64,000 nucleotides of DNA from Sclerotinia nivalis (Eukaryota; Ascomycota; Leotiomycetes; Helotiales; Sclerotiniaceae). The stretch covers positions 432,001 to 496,000 of the forward strand of contig JAPEIS010000005.1 of assembly GCA_029531795.1 (NCBI GenBank), read 5' to 3'. The notes beneath the pieces were generated by a model, which did not search any database, was not told the origin of the DNA, and saw only the letters and a program-made list of their open reading frames with translations. This document shows, piece after piece, positions 59,300 through 64,000 of the stretch; position 1 is the first letter of the stretch; the number at the start of each line of letters is the position of its first letter. A program made the translations under genes and the position numbers.

Positions 59300-60712
59300 A
59301 TGAATATGGATAATGATGTCACAAGACCCGATAAAATGTTCAGTTCTTCTCGTCGCTCTCATCGAAAGACGAGGACAGGGTGCAATAATTGTAAGAGGAG
59401 AAAGATTAAGGTTAGTCGAAGCAACCATCAACTGATCCGTTTTACATGCCTCTACCTCAGCAAGAACACACACACATAGGTAGGCCCCAAATCTATAATT
59501 AATTTCAAGCACTACAGAACATTCCATCTGATAGTGTGTATCTTTAGCTTCAATTGCCTCGTTGTCCTCACTAGGATGTGCCATTGACCTCAGCTCAACA
59601 GTGGCTGACTCATCTATTAGTGCGGTGAAGGAAAACCTAGCTGTCTGAACTGTATCAAGCATTCGATACCATGTGATTACTCACAGGCAAATGCCGCAGC
59701 CATAGCGAAGAATACGCCCACCGCCTCTCCTGGATCTTCTTCAGCTTCAGCTTCTATTCCAAACGATGTTTTGAGCCGGACTGCCGAGGGCCATGACCCG
59801 TATCTGAATCTTATGGATTTGGAGGTTTTCAACTACTTTTGTACATCGACAAGTGTCTCAATCAACTCCAGTCCGGAAGTGAGAGATCTATGGCAAACTA
59901 CGGCTATCCAGATTGCGTTTCGTCAGGAATTTGTCATGCGTGCGCTTCTCGCTCTGTCGGCTCTCCATATGGCTCGCAACACGCCTGACCGGAGTCGACA
60001 ACTGTATGATTATTCAATGCAACAACATCAAGCGGCCCTCCGCCAAGGCACTGCGTTCCTTTCAGATATTACCGTTGAGACTTGTGCAGCTCTTCACATC
60101 TTCTCAATAGTCACAGGAATGCATACATTAGCTCGACCTCGCAGCGTTGACGAATTTGTAATCGTTGGCGAGAATGGGATCACCTCGTGGCTCGTATTAT
60201 TTAAAGGGGCGACTGCAATCATCGATCAATTCAGAGACACACTTATATCCGGGCCTTTGGCTTTATTATTCAAAGCCCGGGATGAGAGACTCCTCTTACG
60301 TGAAACTTACGCGGAAGACGATAATGAACATTTAAGTCATCTAAGAAGAGCAATTGAGACTACAGTACACAATGAGGACGAGGTACGGATATATACTGAT
60401 GCGATTCATGAGCTGGAATTTTCATACAGGTTTATGTACAAGTGTCCAGCCGAAAAATACGAGGCGGGTGACATTTTCATCTGGCTATTCCGTCTATCTG
60501 ATGAATACATGGCTCGTCTAAAAGGGGGCACCCAAGAAGCATTGGCAATTCTTGCATATTCATCTGTGTGCTTCAAAAAGTTAGAGAATCTGTGGTGGAT
60601 AGAAGGATGGAGCAATCATCTGATGGCCAACATCTATAAATTTTTAGATGAAGAACACAAACAATGGGTTCAGATTCCTATCAACGAGATTGGTTGGGTG
60701 CCATATCAGTGA
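59300..60712 (+). CDS. Zn2Cys6 transcription factor, Upc2-like
   Basis: Two exons (59300-59410, 59621-60712) encode 400 residues. The zinc cluster is split by the 210-base intron: TGCNNCKRRKIK from exon 1 and CGEGKPSCLNCIKHSIPCDY from exon 2. All six cysteines (28, 31, 38, 45, 48, 55) fit C-X2-C-X6-C-X6-C-X2-C-X6-C, which confirms the splice. Residues about 85-395 resemble the ligand/regulatory domain of Upc2/Ecm22-type factors (LMDLEVFNYFCTSTSVSI; MRALLALSALHMARNTPD). Known Upc2 proteins control sterol genes, but many fungal relatives regulate unrelated clusters. The nearby oxidoreductase genes could be targets, without direct evidence. The unusually long intron carries an ACACAC tract. Confidence 0.85.
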
Positions 60713-61204
60713 TTAGAGTGATTAGGGTGATCCCAGAATTTACATTTGTAGTACCGTACTTACGTGCTTTTTTCAGTCTCGAGAACCAAGGAAGTTCCTG
60801 CGCTTCGGGTCGTTGCAAATTAAAGTTGGAAATAGATTTCCATACATGTTATTTTTTATATTGGGAATTCTGCAAAGATCGTATTGTATTTCAAATAATA
60901 GCTTCTTGTAAATTTACCCTGAAATTCCACTTTTGAAGATTACAATGAGTCGAACTCCGAGCGCATTTCTCTCCCTTTCTCATTTGTGGCACAATGTTGA
61001 TGGATCGGTTCTTCTGGGGCGCATCGCCAAGGATGTGCATCAGTGCTGAATGTCTGAGCACGATCTAAACATTGCTCTATCCACATGCGACGTCAAGATG
61101 GTTGTCAACTTTCAAATACGTACAATATAATCGCAAAGAAACCTACTTGTTCCGGCGGTCCCCCAACATCCATTGTCACTCACTGCCGATTTCCTCTGCG
61201 TCGC
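60713..61204. other. Intergenic region, no gene seen
   Basis: About 490 bases, AT-rich at first, between the regulator and the protease remnant. There is a GTGATTAGA/GTGATTAGG direct repeat at about 60710-60730. Confidence 0.4.
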
Positions 61205-62020
61205 CTAAGTGGTGGCAATGCGCGTATAATTTTCCCCCGCAACAAATTGCATAACACCAGCCCTAACATCAAAAACTGCAACAACATTCTTCAGGAAAGT
61301 ATCACCCAGAACATACAGACTCCCCGCAGTATCATCTCCACCATCAATAACACTACTAATGCAAATATCATTTCCATTAGCATCTTTATTAGGATGAATA
61401 ATCCTATCGAGGGGATTGGTGTAGAAGATTTTAACACCAATCTCAATGCCAAAAACAGGCGGGACAGCAGCGCAAGAGACGACATAGCCACCGACATCTT
61501 CTCTGTATACGGCAGCTGGCTTGAATGCATTATTAATAGCATTGGCTACGGCGGTAGGGAAGTAGTCAGCTATCGTTCCTGAATCCACAATGTAATATGG
61601 AGTACCAGCGACGGAAATTGCCTTTCCATTCACATATGCCGCTTCCACGTTAATGGTTCAGAAATCGTACGCCTTCGGGTATCCGTGATAGAAATGACAA
61701 GGATAGGAGTGCTGGTGAAATCTTGGACGAAATCAATGGGTGGGACACCACCGAGAGCGAGGTAACCTGCAGGGCCAGAGGCGCTACGCTCGATGGCGAG
61801 ACTGAAGAGCGAGTCTACCAGACCCTTTTTATATATAGTGGTAAAGATCGGGTCGTAGGTTACTTGGTCGTCGCCTTTGTAGGCGGTTGTGTTGATGAAG
61901 AGTTAGTATGCGTGTCTTCTCTTATTTCAATCACTGATCACTGACTAGTAAATGAAAAAGAACTTGTATAGCAGGGTAAGCCAAACCAACCAAGCCATTG
62001 GTTATTCTATCGCCAACAAA
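61205..62020 (-). pseudogene. 5'-truncated, frameshifted pepsin-like (A1) aspartic protease
   Basis: The remains of a secreted pepsin-family protease are clear. Reading 5' to 3' on the minus strand, FVGDRITNGLVGLAYPAIQ (61967-62020) is followed after a gap by GDDQVTYDPIFTTIYKKGLV, GPAGYLALGGVPPIDFV and FTSTPILVISIT. The frame then shifts at about 61685, and the next segment (YPKAYDF-stop-TINVEAAYVNG) contains an in-frame TGA. The C-terminal lobe is open to the end, with the second catalytic motif YYIVDSGT and SLYVLGDTFLKNVVAVFD. The first lobe with its DTGSS-type catalytic aspartate is missing; AT-rich DNA lies where it should be. One could propose an intron around 61880-61966, but no intron of normal size explains the later frameshift and stop. 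Confidence is in the family and the damage, not the exact edges. Confidence 0.8.
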
Positions 62021-63468
62021 CTATTGGTGGACAAAGAGCGAAGATGTACAACACAGATCCAGGAACACAAATCCAGGAACAGAGTAGTATTGCGGGGTTA
62101 GACTCAATATGATAAGATTTGTAGATCGATATCTATATAGCCCAGGAATACGGTACCAAGTATTATAGTTTTGATATAATATAAATTAGATAACCCTCTT
62201 CATACTTACAATCAGAATTTTTTATGGTGATTTACGGAGGGATACCTAGGTAAGTTCCTGAGGGGGATTTCTGGTTTTAAGATCATGATTCTAAGTTCAG
62301 CATCCTGAAATTCTATGTCAAATCTTTGGAATTCGGTATCATTGACATCCAGCCAGTATTGATAACTGAAAATAGATTCTTTGATTGATGTTTTGTATTG
62401 ATAATATATCTTACGTTCTTTTTTCTCAATATTCAATATTCTCTTTGTTTCTTTTTAGATCTATCCTTCCCTAATAGATGTTTTATATCCTTTAAATCTA
62501 TCGGTTTGAGCGACCTATGGTATTATAGTTTCACAGTTTTTGGAGTGTGGTTTAGACTTTTATATTGAGGTAGCTTGTTTGATAAGATCGATGGATTCTC
62601 GATGAATCGAAGGCCGGAGAAGTGGTTAGAATATATTAATAGATTTCAACAAATTGAAGATCAGATATAACTAGAATCTATTGAGTTTACACCTGGAAAT
62701 TAGGGGTAGTCTCGAAGGCTTTATGGAAATTTTATAGATTGAGAAGGTTGGGAATAACTTCATATTTGTTAATTACCTAGGTATGATTGAATTGCAGTGT
62801 GGCTTCTACAGGGGGTGCCACATCCAAGCTTTGGTGGAGATTTTCGCCAGGGCGCACGTTTTATACAGGTGGTTTAGTGCACTAGTATCTTACTTGCATG
62901 ATGCAGGCAAGATGAGATTGCCGATAAATGCCGAACGAGTCTATTAGATCTGGCGTAATATGTCTGTTATGCGTATTGTGGGTAGATGGACTATGGGATT
63001 GATATATGGCGCTGCTTTGGAACTGGTTAATTGGTACTCTACACTGTATATGTCTGAGACCTGTCTAATGTGTGATCGATCCATTGGATTTACGGTGTAT
63101 ACGGTACGGTACCGCTTCAGACTGATTCGGACTGGTGATTAGTTCATAATTAGTGATTATCAGTATTTTATAGTGCTATCTGTGATTCTCTTCTAAGCAA
63201 TTACCTGCTTAAATGATGGTCAGATTGTATGTCACTCTTGAGATTGTATGTCACTCTTGAGATTGTATACTAATTCGTGGTCACCAAGTCACTTACATTT
63301 ATCAAGGGGAAACTTACTATTTATTTTTAAAGAAAATTGTTCAATTTGGGGATTTAGAATTATAACGCGAAATAACTACAACTCCTGCTTGCGACACAAG
63401 GTCGATCAATTTGAACTTGTTCTATTCTGTCATGCAATTTGGTTTTCAATTTCACCTACCTCTGACAC
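62021..63468. other. AT-rich region without genes
   Basis: About 1.45 kb. A near-duplicate TCCAGGAACACAAA/TCCAGGAACAGAG pair lies at about 62057-62084, a TACCTAGGTA palindrome at 62244-62253 and again near 62776, and a 19-base tandem repeat at about 63223-63262. It may be remains of a transposon. Confidence 0.5.
63223..63262. repeat. 19-base tandem duplication GATTGTATGTCACTCTTGA
   Basis: Two perfect copies follow each other, and the start of a third (GATTGTAT) comes directly after. Confidence 0.85.
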
Positions 63469-64000
63469 CTAGGGATTTGGCCCCCGTGGTTCAGCGATAC
63501 GAGCGATGTTGACATTGTACCAGTTGTACAACCTGCGATCGGTGCTCGAGGTGGCGTGGATTTGCTGGGGATCCTCAGACCCGATCTTATAGAAGAGCTT
63601 CCACTCCTCGAAATCGAGTCTGTAGAAGTGACCTGCGTTTAAGAGCTGCTTGAAGTTCGCACGCGGCATGCGAATTATAACTTCGAGACGAGCGACGCGG
63701 GTGAATCGGTTGAGGGCCGAGACGAGGTTGAACAAGATGCGGCCGTGGTTAGACTTTGGGACATCGTAGCCGTACTGGGGAAGAGTCACCGAGATCAGGC
63801 AGGTCTTGGTGTACGCTGAGTAGAGTTCCACGAGGTTGTGGAACTTGTTGATCTCGGTAGGAGTGGGGTATCTTCTTTCCGCGAGGTCGATGGAGAGTGC
63901 GAGGGTTTCGCCGCCAAACGAGATCCAGCGGTGGCTGGGTATTTGTCCTGGGGCGAGTGTCGCGGTCGTGGATGATGGGGATTTGGCGACGGTGGAGTCG
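63469..64000 (-). CDS. Unrecognised protein, C-terminal part (runs off the right edge)
   Basis: The minus-strand frame is open from the window edge to a stop at 63469, giving at least 177 residues with no start visible. Sequence features include HRWISFGGETLALSIDLAER, then YPTPTEINKFHNLVELYSAY, SALNRFTRVARLEVIIRMPR and the end YNVNIARIAEPRGPNP. The mix of beta-strand-like and helical segments looks like a folded domain. GC content is higher than in the DNA to its left. Many fungal proteins of unknown function contain a distance-from-F-box style IxxLxVxI block; that comparison is weak. I do not recognise the family. Confidence 0.6.
   Translation of the reverse strand, partial: DSTVAKSPSSTTATLAPGQIPSHRWISFGGETLALSIDLAERRYPTPTEINKFHNLVELYSAYTKTCLISVTLPQYGYDVPKSNHGRILFNLVSALNRFTRVARLEVIIRMPRANFKQLLNAGHFYRLDFEEWKLFYKIGSEDPQQIHATSSTDRRLYNWYNVNIARIAEPRGPNP

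Noticed and set aside
62560..62960. Possible retrotransposon remnant (frame reading PEKWLEYINRFQQIEDQ)
   Set aside because: The similarity to gag or integrase sequence is only impressionistic, and stops interrupt every frame.

Overview
The window is nuclear DNA of a filamentous ascomycete. The evidence is short GT-AG introns (about 50-120 bases) inside almost every gene, CTAAC-type branch points, ascomycete forms of housekeeping proteins (CSN7, eL31, eL38, Dlt1, Rax1-like RGS, V-ATPase subunit a, Mtr2), and secreted plant-cell-wall and sugar-oxidising enzymes with CBM1 and CBM18 modules. The AT-rich intergenic DNA and enzyme set fit a necrotrophic Leotiomycete such as Botrytis or Sclerotinia. 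That placement is an inference I could not test. All gene models below were spliced by hand from consensus sites and reading-frame phase.

Left part (1-20 kb), mostly housekeeping: COP9 signalosome subunit 7, a Rax1-like RGS membrane protein, ribosomal protein eL31, a UBE2C/Ubc11-type ubiquitin-conjugating enzyme divergent from a Chk1 kinase (the shared promoter holds CGCG-type cell-cycle elements), an F-box/WD-like protein, two convergent SprT-like metalloprotease genes, ribosomal protein eL38 and a 79-residue membrane protein.

Middle part (20-48 kb): a 1,022-residue low-complexity protein with a folded N-terminus, the mRNA export factor Mtr2 divergent from mitochondrial methionyl-tRNA synthetase, an acidic low-complexity protein, small orphan proteins, a secreted GH10 xylanase with CBM1, a gene-poor repeat-bearing stretch (34.3-37.9 kb), Dlt1, V-ATPase subunit a, and a class I/II aminotransferase with a probable extra 5' exon.

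Right part (48-64 kb), the accessory region: a secreted GMC oxidoreductase (AA3 type), a two-lobed beta-hydroxyacid dehydrogenase, a secreted bicovalent-flavin oxidase of AA7 type fused to a chitin-binding CBM18, a small hydrophilic protein, a Upc2-like Zn2Cys6 regulator, a broken pepsin-like protease, and an unrecognised gene that runs off the right edge. Several AT-rich tracts without genes separate these loci. The three oxidoreductases lie in a row on the minus strand beside a regulator, so they could act together in oxidising plant or chitin-derived sugars, but co-regulation is not shown by the sequence.
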